Positions 1 through 12,162 are shown, numbered from the stretch's first letter. The stretch is 64,000 nt of DNA from Xenoacremonium recifei (GCA_012184525.1 WOFQ01000027.1:400898-464897); one strand, 5' to 3'. Notes: a model not told the origin generated them from the sequence alone. A program made the numbers and translations.

Positions 1-1
1 C

Positions 2-913
2 GCAGGACCATCCGACAAGGTCCTGACTGACGCTGTAAGGAATCTTCTGCAGGATGTTGAACGGCTATTCTCCAAGTCACAAAGTTGGGCAGATGATATC
101 AATGTCGACTTGAATGAGTTGGGCGAAAGGGTTGTCCTGGACGAGATCACGGGCGAGGTCTTGAGTGGAGAGACATATTACGGCTGGTCGCGCGGGTTCT
201 GCGAGAAGATGAAAGACCGTCGGAAGAAAAAGAAGACAGGGAACGGGATGGGTCATGGGCGGTCTCATTCCCGCTCAATGTCAAGGGGCGACTCCCAGGG
301 CAGGTCACGCAGCTCATCGGCGCCCGCCTTCAAACGTCGAAAGCTCTCGCCCGACTCACGCGGCCGATCATCATCCCAAAGTCCTCGCCCCGTCCGTCGC
401 AGGAGTCCGTCATATAGTCGAAGTCGCAGTCGGAGCTACGATCGCAGTCGGAGCTACGATCGCAGTCGAGGCCGAGACCGAAGCAGGAGCCGAAGTCCAG
501 GTCCACGTTACGGCCATCGTCGTTCATATTCACGGTCTCCATCACGTTCTCGCTCACCACCACCACGGCATCATCACCGCAGCCACTCTCCTCTCCCCGG
601 CCACCTTCCGCCGCCTCCACCGCAGGCCTATCCTCCGCATCCGAACTTCCCTCCTATCCCGCCTCCGCCGGGCATGCCTGGCCTTCCGCCGCCACCCCCG
701 CCAGCAGGTTATCAAGGTCCGTGGCCTCCGCCTCCGCCTCCGCCACCCATGGGTGGACAACCAGGTGTCTGGTATCCAAACCAAGGTGCGCCACCGATGA
801 TGGGCGGTTGGTCCCATCCTCCACCACCACCACCTCAGAATAACTATGGTCGTGGTGGTTATAGAGGCCGGGGTCGAGGCGGCTATGACCGAGGGGGGCG
901 GGGGGGATGGTGA
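2..913 (+). CDS. SR-, proline- and RGG-rich protein, 3' part (probable nuclear RNA-processing factor)
   Basis: The frame is open from base 2 to a TGA at 911-913, so 303 C-terminal residues are visible and the start lies left of the window. In order the piece shows a short conserved-looking acidic segment ending in YYGWSRGFCEKMKDRRKKKK, an arginine/serine dipeptide region with a basic nuclear-localisation-like stretch (FKRRK), a long run of proline blocks (PPPPP, PPPPPPPP), and a glycine/arginine C-terminus of RGG type. An 18-bp unit is tandemly duplicated at 425-460 and encodes SRSYDR twice. RS domains together with RGG tails are typical of pre-mRNA splicing and 3'-end factors, so a nuclear RNA-binding role is inferred. 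No enzymatic or RRM domain is visible in this part, and the exact family cannot be named without the missing N-terminus. Confidence 0.8.
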   Translation, partial: AGPSDKVLTDAVRNLLQDVERLFSKSQSWADDINVDLNELGERVVLDEITGEVLSGETYYGWSRGFCEKMKDRRKKKKTGNGMGHGRSHSRSMSRGDSQGRSRSSSAPAFKRRKLSPDSRGRSSSQSPRPVRRRSPSYSRSRSRSYDRSRSYDRSRGRDRSRSRSPGPRYGHRRSYSRSPSRSRSPPPRHHHRSHSPLPGHLPPPPPQAYPPHPNFPPIPPPPGMPGLPPPPPPAGYQGPWPPPPPPPPMGGQPGVWYPNQGAPPMMGGWSHPPPPPPQNNYGRGGYRGRGRGGYDRGGRGGW

Positions 914-1787
914 AATACTGAGAAATCTAGTAGTCGAGACGTGTGTTCTCGAGATGTAAAAGACCTTAGTTGTAGTCGCATTCCTAGCCCTACAATCACT
1001 ACATAATTCAGACATAACATGAAGCATCAAGACTCCCTCTCCAGCGTGCATGATCAAGAAAGAAGTTCTATCCGGTTGACTTTTGAGTCTGCTCATTCAT
1101 CGTCTACATAACCCAAGGAGAATCCACCCCTCCTCACTGCTCTTCCCCTCTCCTACTCCTACGCCCTCTGGCCAGCGACACACTCACACACATCACACAT
1201 CCCACGTCCTCGCAGGGGCATCGAGACACGCTCCATAAACCCTCCATACGCCTATTCTCTCAAGATAACTGTGCGAAAACTGTGGGGGGAGAAGAGAAGA
1301 AAGCAATAAAAAGAAAGAAAGCTGAAGAAGAAAATAGGATAAAAGAGGTACACGAAAAGCAGGACCATCCCCCTTTTGGTTGAATCGTTTGCGCTTTTCC
1401 CTGTGTTTCCGTCGTCGTGAAATACCCATCTTCCCAGAAGCCTTGTGCGTGTGCATGCCTTTCTGGGAAGAAAGTAATGAATGAATTAATGGCTCAACCG
1501 TCGTCGTACAAAAGTATTCTCCAGCAAAGGCGGTTCTCTGGCTGATAAGAAACCAGAAGACCGCAACGGTATGTGTGTCTGCAGGCTAGAACGCAGGAAT
1601 AGAGATTGTATCCTCGTTCAACAATCAACCTTTGTATCCAGCATCCACGAAAGCGTGTCATGCATTAAGGACATGAGACGATGTAATAGCTATAAGGCGT
1701 TCCGGTTCCAATGTAGAGTCGATCCGGTACGCGGCCTGATTTATAAAATTCGCGGGAAGTCCACCAAGCAAGCCAAGAAGAAGCCGA
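914..1787. other. Convergent 3' intergenic region
   Basis: This 874-bp stretch lies between the stop of the SR/RGG-rich gene and the stop of the minus-strand PP2A subunit gene. It should hold both 3' UTRs. I see pyrimidine-rich and AT-rich patches but no ORF with recognisable coding character and no RNA gene. Confidence 0.7.
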
Positions 1788-4000
1788 TCATCGACTCCTC
1801 GTGGAGCTAACCGAGCTCTGACGTTCATGAAGGCTGGGTCGGCGACCGGTATTAGTGCCATCCTGCAGCTTAAGAGAATCCAGTCGCTTCTGATTGTCTT
1901 CGGTTACGGGATCAACCTCGTCGACGCGCGCCATAGGAGTGACGTGGTTGCGAGATGGTGCGTCGGGAACACCGTTGCTATCTCGTTGCTGGTCGGCCTT
2001 TTCAGCAAGGGCCGCCCATTTGCGTTCCCTCAGGGCCTCGCGAGCCGCTGCACTATTCTGCTGCTCGGTATAGTCGTGGGAGCAATCGTCAAAGAGCTGG
2101 GGGTTGATCTCCATGAATAGCTTCATGGCATTGTAGACCATGCCGTGAATAGTCCTGCACTGCGTCAGTATAACAATTTTTGCAAGTTTTCAAGAGTTTT
2201 CCTACCTGTTCCAATGACCCTTCGAGTTCTCATAGAGAGGGGCAAACATGATGGGAAGGATAATCTCCACGTTATCGCTAACGAGGTTGCAGAAGTACTC
2301 GTTGTTCCAGAAGTACAGCGCACGCTCAGCGACCTGGAAATGCGGGCTGGCTACGGATTTGGCCAACTGATGGAAGAGCGGTTCTTGAACCTTAGCAAAC
2401 TCGGCCGGGTCCATGACTTCAAAAATGTCCTCAACCTCGTTCAAGAACATGACTTCTTTGGTGCTATTGACCTTGGGCCAGTATCGGAGCAGACCAAGGA
2501 CAACCTAACCAATAATTCGTTAGGAATCGCGTTGGAAAAAAAAAAAAAGCTTTTGCCAAATTTACTTACATCTTCAGTCAATGATGCATCCTTCTCCAGG
2601 AATTGCACAATACAGTAGGCAAGCTGAGGATGGTACATGCTGAGAGACTTAGGCTTATGCAGAGGCAGCAGTACCCGCGTGAGGAAAATCTTGTGCTCTT
2701 CCTTGAGTGGCAAGGCAAATCCGTTGATAATCGAGCCCAGAATCTCTAGGAGTTCGGCAATGCCATTGAATCTTTCGGTCTCGTATGTGAATTGGAAGAA
2801 GACATTGTTGATGGATCGTCGGATGAATGACCGAAGGTTCAGGAATTTGCCGTAAATGCGATGGAGCGTTGTCTTCAGGAAATCTCGCTCGCGAGGGTCC
2901 TCTGAATCAAAGAGCTCCAGAAGCTGCAGCACAAAGCTGTGGTCGATGTAGGCCTTGGCGATGTTGGTGTTGAAGTCTTGGCTCTCGATGAAGCGAAGGA
3001 AGAACTCGTACACAACCTGAATGTGTGGCCACGCAACCTCCAAGACCGGCTCGTCCTCCTCCGGATCGAATGCCTCGCCTTGAGGGTTCATAGGTGGCGG
3101 GATTGGTCTGAACAAGTTCTTGGAGAACATGTCCACGACCTTGGGATACATCGGCTCGGTGATGACTTGTCTATTGTTAGCGACGTAGTCGAGGAGCTCA
3201 TGCAAAGCTAGTCGCTTGATCTCTTTAGATTTCATGTCACCGCTGGCGTCGTTAAAGTCAAAGATGACATTGCACTGGTCGATCTTCTGCATGAACAGCT
3301 CCTGCCGCCTGTTAGGGGGCACCTCGTGGAATCCGGGAAGCTTCTCCAGCTCGCGATGGGCAGAGATATCAAATCGGGAAGAATGCTGGCGCTTGGGAGT
3401 GCGTAGTCCCTCGGGGATCGCATCGCGGTTGTCGATTCCTCGGTGGATTAGCAGGGACTTCTGGCCAGCTTTCGGGGGCGCGAGGTCATGGGGCATAGTT
3501 TCGGCAGCACCTGGGGGAGGGACATGCTTAAGAACGAGTCAGTAACACATTGGGAGGGTCTTTGGGTATAGAGAAGCCATACTCCTGGAGTCGGGCTGAT
3601 AATCACAGTCGGCGGCAGTCTCGCGTTCGCAGAGCCTCCGTTCGGACTGGAAGCACCGCCAACCGTCCCGAAGCGGTCGGCGCCGCCAGGTTGAGACACG
3701 TTGGAAAGGTTTGAGGGTTGTGAAGGGCCAGTATGGTCGGCTCCGTGGCCGGAATTGTTCGGTGGAAGAGGCTTGTTTCGAATATCGTTCAAAGTCGACG
3801 TCGACGAAGATGGAGTGAGGACGGGAGACTGATTCGAGTCTCGAGATGACGGGGAGGCCGTCCCATCCTTGGATTCCTTGTTCTTCTTAGATGACTTGCT
3901 GGAATCTTTCCCCCTCGAAAGCTATGACAACACGTCAGCATGAAACATGTGTGCCCTTCTCGACACGGTAACCTACGACTCTCTGGCTGAACCGCTTCAT
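1788..4000 (-). CDS. rts1: Protein phosphatase 2A regulatory subunit B' (B56 family)
   Basis: Five exons on the minus strand fit the family: 3977-4000, 3583-3921, 2570-3526, 2206-2504 and 1788-2154, giving 661 residues. The protein starts MKRFSQRV, has a low-complexity Ser/Pro/Asn N-terminus to about residue 175, then the all-helical B56 repeat domain. Typical family stretches are FHEVPPNRRQELFMQKI, the YPKVVDMFSKNLFRPIPPP region and RYWPKVNSTKEVMFLNE. The exon 4/5 join gives HWNRTIHGMVYNAMKLF, as expected for B56. B56 subunits direct the PP2A catalytic/scaffold dimer to substrates in mitosis, stress response and septation. The second intron (3527-3582) needs a TTAAG acceptor to keep frame; the nearer CCCAG acceptor would shift it. 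All four introns are 51-65 bp. The start is the only ATG giving the conserved short basic first exon. Confidence 0.95.
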
Positions 4001-6109
4001 CTTGGACGACAACAGTTTATCTCGTGGTGGGGCGGTTAGAGACGCCCACTCACAGAAGGCGGAGGGGTAATTGGACGACGATGGGGGAATGAAGAAGGTG
4101 TCGAGGACAGTATTGCGGCGGGGGAGAGCGTGTTAGGGCTTCGGGTGCCGCTTTGCTCGCGGCGAGAGACTGGCGAGGTTCGTCGTGGGCAGGTTCGTGT
4201 TGAGGGGGGATCGGGCGCCAGACCAGGGACGGGGAGAAGAGGAGCAGAAGCAACAACAGCAGGCAGGGGTCAGATTGCTGTTGTGGTTGCTTGGTGTACA
4301 CAGACACACACGCACACACGCAGTATACAATGCTGCCCCGTGTTCGATGATCGAACCCCGACGCTTCGAAGTCGTTGGACGGAAGGCTTGTTGCGACGTC
4401 GACTCCCACGGCAGGGCGGAAGAAGCTCTGAACCAGTCAGGCTCTCTCGGGAGTCGGGGTCGAGGATAGGGAGGCGAAGCTGTTGCTGTGGTGGATCTCG
4501 AGACGACGTGCCGGATGAGGGGACCAGAGGATAAAAGGGTCGAGTGAGACGGCGAAAGGATGGGAGGAGAGAAGAGGGTAAGACGACGAGAATGAAGCGT
4601 CCAGCAATACCCTGCGTCAACGTCGTCCTGATGGTTGGGCGCCGGCGGGAGGATATTGTTGCTTTGCGGGGAGGAGCTTCGAGTCGCGGCCGTTAATTGG
4701 AGAGGGTGAGGTCGCGGGTGTGACGAGGAGAAGCCGCTGGGGCGGTGAAATCAGCTGGCCAGGCGCTGCAACGCTGAAGGGGGACTCGCTATAGGCCTGT
4801 AATCTTGGAGAGCACCTCAAGACGGAGCCCGCTTTGGCCTGGGTCCAGCGGCTGTGAGGCTGCGGGTGCAATGCTGCAGCAGGGGACGTGCCGTTTCAGA
4901 GGGACGGGACGCTGGCTCGTCACTGGTAGAGACGCGGCCCCAGCGTTGTTAGGGCGAGCTTTTTGGGACCCGGTACTTCGAGATTCGTACGGCCCTCAGG
5001 AGGTTTGTTGAACGGTTCCGAAAGGATGACGCTCCGAGAAGGCGGGAGGAGGCGGTGCTGGAGCCTGGCGTGGGCTGTAGGGATGAGGGATGGCCACGAA
5101 GAGAGCAGGCGTCGATACTAGCAGCAAGGGTGAGATGGAGGAATTCGACGAGGACGAGTCGCTGCGGGCGCGTGTGTCTCGCCGCCAGGAGCTGGAATCT
5201 CGCGATGCCAACGGCCCCGAGTCTTGCATGGGCTGGGGGGCTGCTCTAGGGGCCTTTGGGCGATGGGCTAGCTTGTTGATGATGCTCTCGCTCGCTGCCG
5301 GGTGCCTTGTTGCTCGCTATTCGGATTCGGGGTTGGTGCTGAGCGCGCGTCGACGGTCTGAGTGGAGGGTTGGAGGGCGAGGGAATGAAGAGTGGTGGGG
5401 CCGAGACCATCCTTGTTGTGTTGTGGTGACTGGTGAGGTGGGCTCGCAGGCACCATCGTCATGAGGGCACGGACCGCTTCGGCGCGGGAACATTCTTAGT
5501 CCGTGTTACAAAGGTGAAGTCAAGGGGGAAAGAACTCTCGGGCAAGTTTGTTACACAGCCCTCCTCGGCAAGAATACGGACTGCTCTGTATTAAACGGCG
5601 GTCGGTTACGGGGTGCTGCCGGCTGTGAATACCACAAGATCTCGAGTTCTCGCGTGGTGACTCCATTGCGTTGCCCACAGCAGATAGTAACATGCTTACG
5701 GGTCGTTGAGAGGATGCATATTTCCGAATGACCTGTGGCTGTAACAGGGAGTGGTACGGACCATAACGCCTCTTTCACCGTACAACGCTCCGAATCCTTA
5801 AGCGTAACTTGGCAAACAGTTCATTAGTACAGAGTACAATAATCCGTTTCATCTAGAATGCAATCTCCTACAGCAAGGGAAAGAAAATGTTGTGTAGCTT
5901 TGCCCTTGGGAGGTTTCCAATCTCATGAGCACTGGAGCGAGCACGTGACACGCTCCAGTTAGGTACGGTAGTGAGAAGTTCAACATGCGCAGGGCAAGTG
6001 CATCTTACCAACTCGCCATGACTAACCACACAATATGAGACTCAGCTGACGCGAGCCTCGAAGTTTTACATACTACTCAGGACTTGAATGAGTTGGCTTC
6101 CGAACCAAG
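4001..6109. other. Divergent promoter region between rts1 and tfc1
   Basis: These 2.1 kb separate the starts of two divergently transcribed genes. The rts1 side is G/C-rich with a CA-rich tract near 4295-4325. The tfc1 side is more AT-rich and carries a CACGTG site inside an inverted repeat (5931-5959). Several ORFs of 65-134 codons occur, but none resembles a known family, and I treat them as chance frames in promoter or leader sequence. Confidence 0.6.
5931..5959. promoter_or_regulatory. Inverted repeat centred on a CACGTG site upstream of tfc1
   Basis: Two perfect 9-bp arms, ACTGGAGCG (5931-5939) and CGCTCCAGT (5951-5959), flank an 11-bp spacer that contains CACGTG at 5942-5947. The centres of the repeat and of the hexamer coincide to within half a base. 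CACGTG is the core of bHLH sites such as Cbf1/Cpf1. The element lies 150 bp upstream of the tfc1 ATG, so a regulatory role is plausible but inferred. Confidence 0.5.
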
Positions 6110-8079
6110 ATGGATCCATCATCTGACGAAGATGATTATCTAGCCGATAGCCCTGAACCCGGCATCGACGATATTGACGAGGACCAGGTTGAAGATGAGC
6201 ACTCGACGTCCTTAAAAATCCCGGGCGCACCAAAATATGCTATACCTCGACGTCCACTAGGTGCGGTAGAGATGCCGGCCGTAGTGGAAAATGTCGACCG
6301 TGCTGTCCAAACTTTTGGACGTGCTCAGACCTTACAACATGTAAGCCTGTGACTGCGTCTGTATGAGCTGCCACTAACGAATCACTCAGACACTGGATCC
6401 CGCGAGAACATCAATACCCCTCTATCTGACACCCGAAAGCCCCTTCTGCAAGCCCCTCATGTCCCACAATGCAAGAAGTCACAATGTCGTGCTCAAAGTG
6501 ACCGTGCCCAAAAGGACAGGGAGGAAGCGCAAACGAGGTTCAAATGGTCCCTGGGAAGGAGATCTTGAATTGACGGATGCTAACTCCGGCACCTCCCCGG
6601 ATATTCCTCAAAGCGACCAAGTCTGTTCGCAAAAGCGTCTTGATGAACCGAAAGTTCTGCGACGAAAACTAGAGGACAACATTGACAGATACGAGGTCGA
6701 GGCAGTTGGCGTCGTAAAGCACACACATCGCTTTCGAGGCCTGGCAGATTTCTATTGGGACATGTCCAAATCAACGTTTGCACAACGATATGTTGATCAG
6801 GTGTTGCCGGGAGATGGTAAGTCACGGTGGTACATTAGCTGGGCCCAACTTCGCTAACACCTCAATAGTTCAAACGATGAAAGACTTCAAGTTCAACCCC
6901 GGCGTGGATAGAGGCCCTAACATCGACATTATTCCTCCGCCCTTGTTTACACACATGAGTCTGCCTTTCAACTACGCCTACTCGCAAAACCCGTATGTCC
7001 GTGCCACCGAAGATGGCGGAACCGTGAACACCACTGCTGTCAAGCAGGTTGGCCACTTTATCGGTGCGGAGGACCCGACACCAACTGGCCCCCAACTCCA
7101 GCCAGACATGGGCGATCCTCGAATGGTCGAGATCATTGCCGAACTAGAGGCCGCATTCGAAACTCGACCTGTTTGGACACGCCGGTCGCTGCTCAACCAC
7201 CTTGGGGGCAAGCTCAAGAACTGGAACGAGCTGAAAAAGTACCTGAACTACACGGCGTATCAGTTCAAGGGCGGTCCCTGGAGAGATGGTGTCGTTCCAT
7301 ATGGGACCGACCCTAGGACAGACCCTAAGTATCGTATCTACCAAACGCTCATGTTCAAGTTGCCAAAACAGAAACGAGCGCAGAAGGGCCAGACGTGGAA
7401 ATCCTTACGAAAGACGCAGATGGGGCCCGTAAAAGAGTTTCTGGAAGAGCTGTCCGAAAGCCACGTCTTCGATGGCGAAACTTTCCATACCGACGGAAAA
7501 GTATGGCAGGTCTGTGATATTACAGATCCTTTGCTAAAGGAACTGTTGGATAATGCCGACGTTCGACCAGAATGGGATCCAAGCAGCGGATGGTATCACG
7601 GAGGTCTCTGGGCCAAGGTCAAAGCAATCATGAAAACGAAGCTGGTTGGCATTCAATTCGATCGACGTCTGACGCGAGATGACTTTGCCATGACCTTGGA
7701 GGCTGGGGACAAAACACCTGTTCGGACAAACAATATCTCCACTTTCCATTTGCCCCTACCAAATCTTCACCTTACTAATGATGAGTTGACACTTCTCCGG
7801 GGACGGCAGCCATCAAAGAAGAATAAGCACAAAGGCTACAGCGTGCGAGTCAGAGATCCGAACGCCGCGAAGAAGGATGTGGAGGACACACCGTCGGCTC
7901 TCGGATCGCAGAATGGCAACGAAGAGGCTCAACTACTTGGCATAGATGAAGAAGAATCCGGGAATGACTCTGGTAGCGACGTTGAGGACGAGGATAACGC
8001 TGACGAACACGATTCCATACACGGAGAGGTGGATGATTACGATGACGAGGGTCGGCGTGAAGAGGACATGGATGATTAA
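6110..8079 (+). CDS. tfc1: Transcription factor IIIC subunit 5 (Tfc1/Sfc1, tau95-like)
   Basis: Exons 6110-6340, 6390-6816 and 6869-8079 join in frame to give 622 residues; introns are 49 and 52 bp with good GTAAG donors. The product matches the TFIIIC tau95/TFIIIC63 family: an acidic N-terminus, an N-terminal beta-barrel region that in the family pairs with the tau55 subunit (starting around TLDPARTSIPLYLTPESP), and a central DNA-binding region containing FKFNPG, IPPPLFTHMSLPFNYAYSQNP and the stretch ETRPVWTRRSLLNHL. It ends with a strongly acidic tail over about the last 50 residues. TFIIIC recognises the A and B boxes of tRNA genes for RNA polymerase III; tau95 contributes A-box contact. 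Start chosen as the first ATG of an ATG-DPSSDED exon preserving frame across both introns. Confidence 0.93.
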
Positions 8080-8610
8080 GTTTTGTCCAAGCTTTGTAGC
8101 CTGAGGGAGCTGAGCATCGCCTCATTCCCGTGTTTATGAATGCCTCTGTAGGGGGAGCACAGTAATATATCTTCCAGTTTGCTTGGACTCCCGTCACTGG
8201 AGTGAGCCCGGGACTGTGGCACGTAAATTCGGATCTCAAGGCCAAGAGTCTTCTCGCGCACAGTGATTCAGGATGCTAACTTTTATTTGGCGAGATCGCT
8301 TGCATCATCACCTGGTGCGTAGTTCTCATTCTTCGTTCAGATCCCGCTGACAGGCTTTTTCTCTTAAAGGTTATTGGCTCCTGAAATACTAACAAATTAT
8401 AAAGCAGGCTCAGGCCCCTCCCGTCTTTCTTTCCTTGCGCTGTAACTTTCAACGATTCACCGACGACATTTACTTGGATCGAACCTGCCACCTGCTCAAC
8501 TCAACTTTCGCCATATTTTCTTTCTCTTCAACCGAGTACGGCTGGAATCTTGCATCCACTGCATCGTCTGTTATCTTCATACACAAGGCCCTTCCAAGGG
8601 GATTTTCAGC
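8080..8610. other. Intergenic region and leader of the zinc-finger gene
   Basis: This 531-bp stretch lies between the tfc1 stop and the zinc-finger gene start, both on the plus strand. Its last 200 bases are pyrimidine-rich, as is usual for fungal 5' leaders. No further gene is seen. Confidence 0.6.
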
Positions 8611-9850
8611 ATGGCTCGTCTCCGGAACGGCAAGACATGGCACTGCAAGGTGTGCAACCTGCTCTTCCCCAGCAAGCAGGAGTTTGAGGAACACAGAGAC
8701 ACTATGAGAAAGCAAGGGAAGCAGCACTACCACTGCAGCGTCTGCAGCATCGACTTTCAGACCGAAAGGGGCGAGGTCCTGCACAAGCAGATGGTGAGTG
8801 GTGATAACAATCAGCTTAGCTTGTCACAGCGCTGCTCACAGATGGAAACTCAAGGACCACCCTGAGAAGCAGGATTTGACGTGTCCCGGATGCGGTGAGG
8901 GCCCTTTCACACGTGCTGGGGCGCTCATGCAGCACATCGAGAACGAGTGCAAATGCCTTTCAGCCGAAACCATCGAACAACTGAGGGATGAGAAAATCGA
9001 ATTTGGCAGTCGTTTGGTGCAGCTGTGCAACGACCCCGTTCAGGGGAACTACTCCAAGCACATCTGGCCAGCGAAGGCTGACGAACCCAAAGTTCCCGTG
9101 ATTGGAACCACTGAGGACCTCTTCGCGGAGAAACTGGAGATGAAGGAATTCCCTAGCCTCTCTGGCTTTGGATTCACTGCGGGTGAGATTTCCGCGAGAG
9201 CTATCAAGGCTGCGGAGACAAAGAACCTGTGGGCTGAGAGCAAGAAGCTCTTCGACGCACCACCAGCCCAGAAACCTACCAGCGAACAGCTGCAGTCCGT
9301 GACAGCTGCCAATGCCCGGGCCGCCTTTAACGACGAGGCAGCCCATAACCCCTATCACCCTCACTTCAGGGTCGAAGCTTGTTATTCGAAGTGGAACCAG
9401 AAGTACAACTGCCCAAAGCAGTTTTGCAAGTAAGCCAACATCTTCTCATGCTGGGATCCAACACTGACTCTCCATAGCAAGGGCTTCAAGTCCGCCGGAG
9501 CGTTGTTGGGGCACCTTAAGTCGGAAGCCCACCGTGGCAAAATATACACATGCCCCTACTGCTTCCAGAAGTTCACCTCCTTGTCAGCGATGACACAACA
9601 TGCCGAATCCAATGGCAAGGCCTGCCGAATGCGCAACGCGACAGACTACGGCGCCTATATGGATCAGCTCACGGCGGGAATCATCGAGGTGGACATCAAC
9701 CGACACTCGGACGGCACAGTCAAGTTCAATAACACGTCGAAGGGCCCCAATCCAACCATTATGAGGAGCAAGAAAGAGGAGATTGCTGTCGTGGCTGTAG
9801 CTGAAAAGCCCGTGGTGGAAAAGGTGAAGGTCCCTGATAGCTGGTGGTGA
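8611..9850 (+). CDS. C2H2-type zinc-finger protein, function unassigned
   Basis: Exons 8611-8793, 8855-9429 and 9478-9850 give 376 residues. Cys-x2-Cys modules occur at WHCKVC, YHCSVC, TCPGCGEGPF, the segment ending NCPKQFCNKGF and YTCPYCFQKF, each followed by His residues typical of C2H2 or C2HC fingers. The first intron is placed so that HKQM joins DHPEKQDL, which gives a C-x2-C-x12-H-x4-H finger. This needs a CAAG acceptor at 8854, because the nearby CACAG acceptor breaks the frame. The second intron has a GTAAGC donor and joins FCNKGFKS. The middle of the protein (about residues 100-210) is a non-finger linker, and the tail is Lys/Val-rich ending in SWW. Similar multi-finger proteins occur widely in filamentous fungi without known function; DNA or RNA binding is inferred only. 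Confidence 0.85.
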
Positions 9851-10407
9851 GGGAGGAAAGCGTCAAGTTGATTGCGGAGTTCAGATTGATAAATTGTGAC
9901 AGATGAGCATTATTTCGGGTGCATTAACTAGCATTAGGCATGAGGCTGAGACGAAATAATAGTGAACCTTTTGATGACTGAGTCTCGTTGAGCGTTGCAT
10001 GTTCCAGAATCGAATTGGAGATGCTCCGCACATCCCCGGCCTGGATCCGTCCCTGCCCTGAGCTAATGGACGGATAGCGCCTGCCCTCAGCACAAAGGCC
10101 CCGCCCACCTCCTGATGACCTAAGCTTCTAGACCACTTGGACTTCAATCCGCCAACTCCGGACGAAACTCCAGCAACGTTGCTGAGCTGTACAATAAATA
10201 ATCGAGACGCATCCCCCGGAGGACAAAGGCGGTAACGTCGCCGGAGTAAACATTCAATTTGAAAAAGCTGTCCGGGCCCTTTTTCTTTCACAACATCGCC
10301 ACCGAACGAACGTCGCTTGCCGAAGTCGCAATCGCGGCTGGATAATGGATTAACAGAGCTTACGCAACTCTCACGACAAACCACGGCTTCTCAACGACAA
10401 GCACCTG
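9851..10407. other. Intergenic region between the zinc-finger gene and pfa3
   Basis: This 557-bp stretch separates two plus-strand genes. It should contain the zinc-finger gene 3' UTR and the pfa3 promoter. No gene or strong motif was recognised. Confidence 0.6.
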
Positions 10408-12162
10408 ATGGGATCGGGGGACGGCCGCGAGGAAGACGACACTGACGCACGACTGGGGCCATCTCGATCCAAAAGCATGGCTGGGGTCCGGCGATGTGCT
10501 CGCAAGCTGGAGCGAGCCTGCTGCTCCTTTGCAACATACATTCCCCTAATATTCGTCTATTCTTTAACGTCATGGGCATGCTGGGTGGTCATCAACATTG
10601 GCCAGGCTAGCCGGAAGAGTGCTTGGATAGGTATAGCGGTCTCGCTTTTGAACGCTACCATGGTTCTTCGCTGACAGATGCCAGGCTCTTTCTCCTCCTT
10701 TGTCGGAGTTGTCCTTTACGCGATGCTGAACTGGTGCTATACGACAGCAGTGTTCACTCCACCCGGCTCGACGACGAACGAACATGGCTACGGCCTGCTC
10801 CCCACACAGGGAACCCCTCCTGCAACTTCATTCACTGTCAAGAGCAATGGCGAGTTCCGCTTCTGCAAGAAGTGCCAGGCCCGAAAGCCGGACCGCGCCC
10901 ATCACTGTTCGACCTGCCGCCGCTGCGTTCTCAAGATGGATCACCATTGCCCCTGGCTAGCGACATGCATCGGTCTCCGTAACCACAAATCGTTTCTGCT
11001 GTTCTTGATATATACCACCGTTTTCTGTTTCTACGCGTTTGCAGTCAGCGCCTGCTGGACCTGGAACGAGGTGCTGGGCGACACAAGCTACTTCGACACT
11101 TTGATGCCTGTCAACTTTATTATGTTGGTGGTCATCAGCGGCATCATTGGGCTCGTCGTGGGAGCTTTCACGACTTGGCACATTATGCTCGCCAGCCGGG
11201 GACAGACCACCATTGAGTGCTTGGAGAAGACGCGATATCTCTCGCCTCTACGGAAAACGTTCAACTCGGCCCATAACCCGGCAAACCACGTTCCCCAGGC
11301 TGCACAGCAGTTTGTTGACTTTCATGCGAACTCTCTGCCTGGCATCACTCGCCCCGAGGAGGGCGAGGAGCGGCGTACCGTCGAGCTTCCGAGGTCATAT
11401 CCTCCAGATGGCTCACATCCGGTCCAGATCTCATTTGAGGAGAGGGAGCGAGAGCAACGGCGGAGGAGGTACGAGGAGTATCTCGACGAGCAGGATTCTG
11501 AAAAGCTCCCCAACGCCTTTGACCTAGGTTGGAAGCGGAATTTGCAGCATCTCTTTGGCCCCAACCCAATGCTATGGTTCCTGCCCGTTCCCAACACCAC
11601 TGGTGATGGCTGGTCATGGGAGGCCAGCCCCAAGTGGATCGAAGCTCGCGAGCGTTTACGCGCTGAGAGGGAGCGTCAACGTGCCCGGGAGATCAATGCT
11701 GGCTGGGGTGGTGACGATGCCTTCTCTCCGCCTGAGCCACCATCAAAACCAGACGGTGCAGGGAGACATTTCCTCAACAGCTCTCCTGCCCACAACGCCC
11801 GACCCCTGAGCAAAGCCGATAGAGTTCTAGGGCGCGATCCCAACCTCTATGCGGATGCCACCCAGAACGTTCCCATGCGACGCCTCAGCCCCCGCGGCCG
11901 CAGCATCGAGGACGAGCTAGCGGACCTCGACAGCGACGAAGACGACGCAAAGTTCGGCTCTGCCTCTGCCCCAGCCACATCAAGCGCAAGTTCAACGCCT
12001 GACCAACAAGCCCGCGCCGAAGCTGAGCGTCGTGCCATGGACGTCGTTACGAACGGCGGCTGGGGACGTGGCGGCGCGAGCGGCATGCTGCGTAAGGGCA
12101 GCTCGACGACCAGTCTGGGCAAGACGGTCAGCCCCGGGTTTCAGGACGAGGGCGTCGACTAA
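10408..12162 (+). CDS. pfa3: DHHC palmitoyltransferase, Pfa3 type
   Basis: Exons 10408-10630 and 10685-12162 give 566 residues. The 54-bp intron uses the CCAG acceptor at 10684, because the earlier ACAG acceptor puts the second exon out of frame. Four membrane segments are visible: about residues 47-72, 76-98, two more after the cysteine-rich domain (SFLLFLIYTTVFCFYAF and FIMLVVISGIIGLVVGAF). The cysteine-rich domain runs from FCKKCQARKPDRAHHCSTC to the catalytic DHHC at 160-163, with Cys163 as the acyl-enzyme residue, followed by CIGLRNHKSF. The TTxE motif is present in TTIECLEKTRY. The long C-terminus is charged and Ser/Pro-rich. In yeast Pfa3 palmitoylates Vac8 at the vacuole membrane for vacuole fusion. 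A second in-frame ATG lies 23 codons downstream (MAGVRRC), so the true N-terminus could be shorter. Confidence 0.93.

Noticed and set aside
3490..3530. Use of the CCCAG acceptor at the second rts1 intron
   Set aside because: It shifts the frame of the conserved AAETMPHDLAPPKAG segment. The TTAAG acceptor eight codons earlier preserves it.
5090..5464. A 124-codon ATG-started frame with one hydrophobic segment upstream of rts1
   Set aside because: It lies in the divergent promoter region, has no family similarity and is interleaved with frames on the other strand.
10676..10700. Use of the ACAG acceptor just before ATGCC in pfa3, or a start at that ATG
   Set aside because: The first puts the second membrane segment out of frame; the second would lose the first membrane segment that all DHHC enzymes of this type have.
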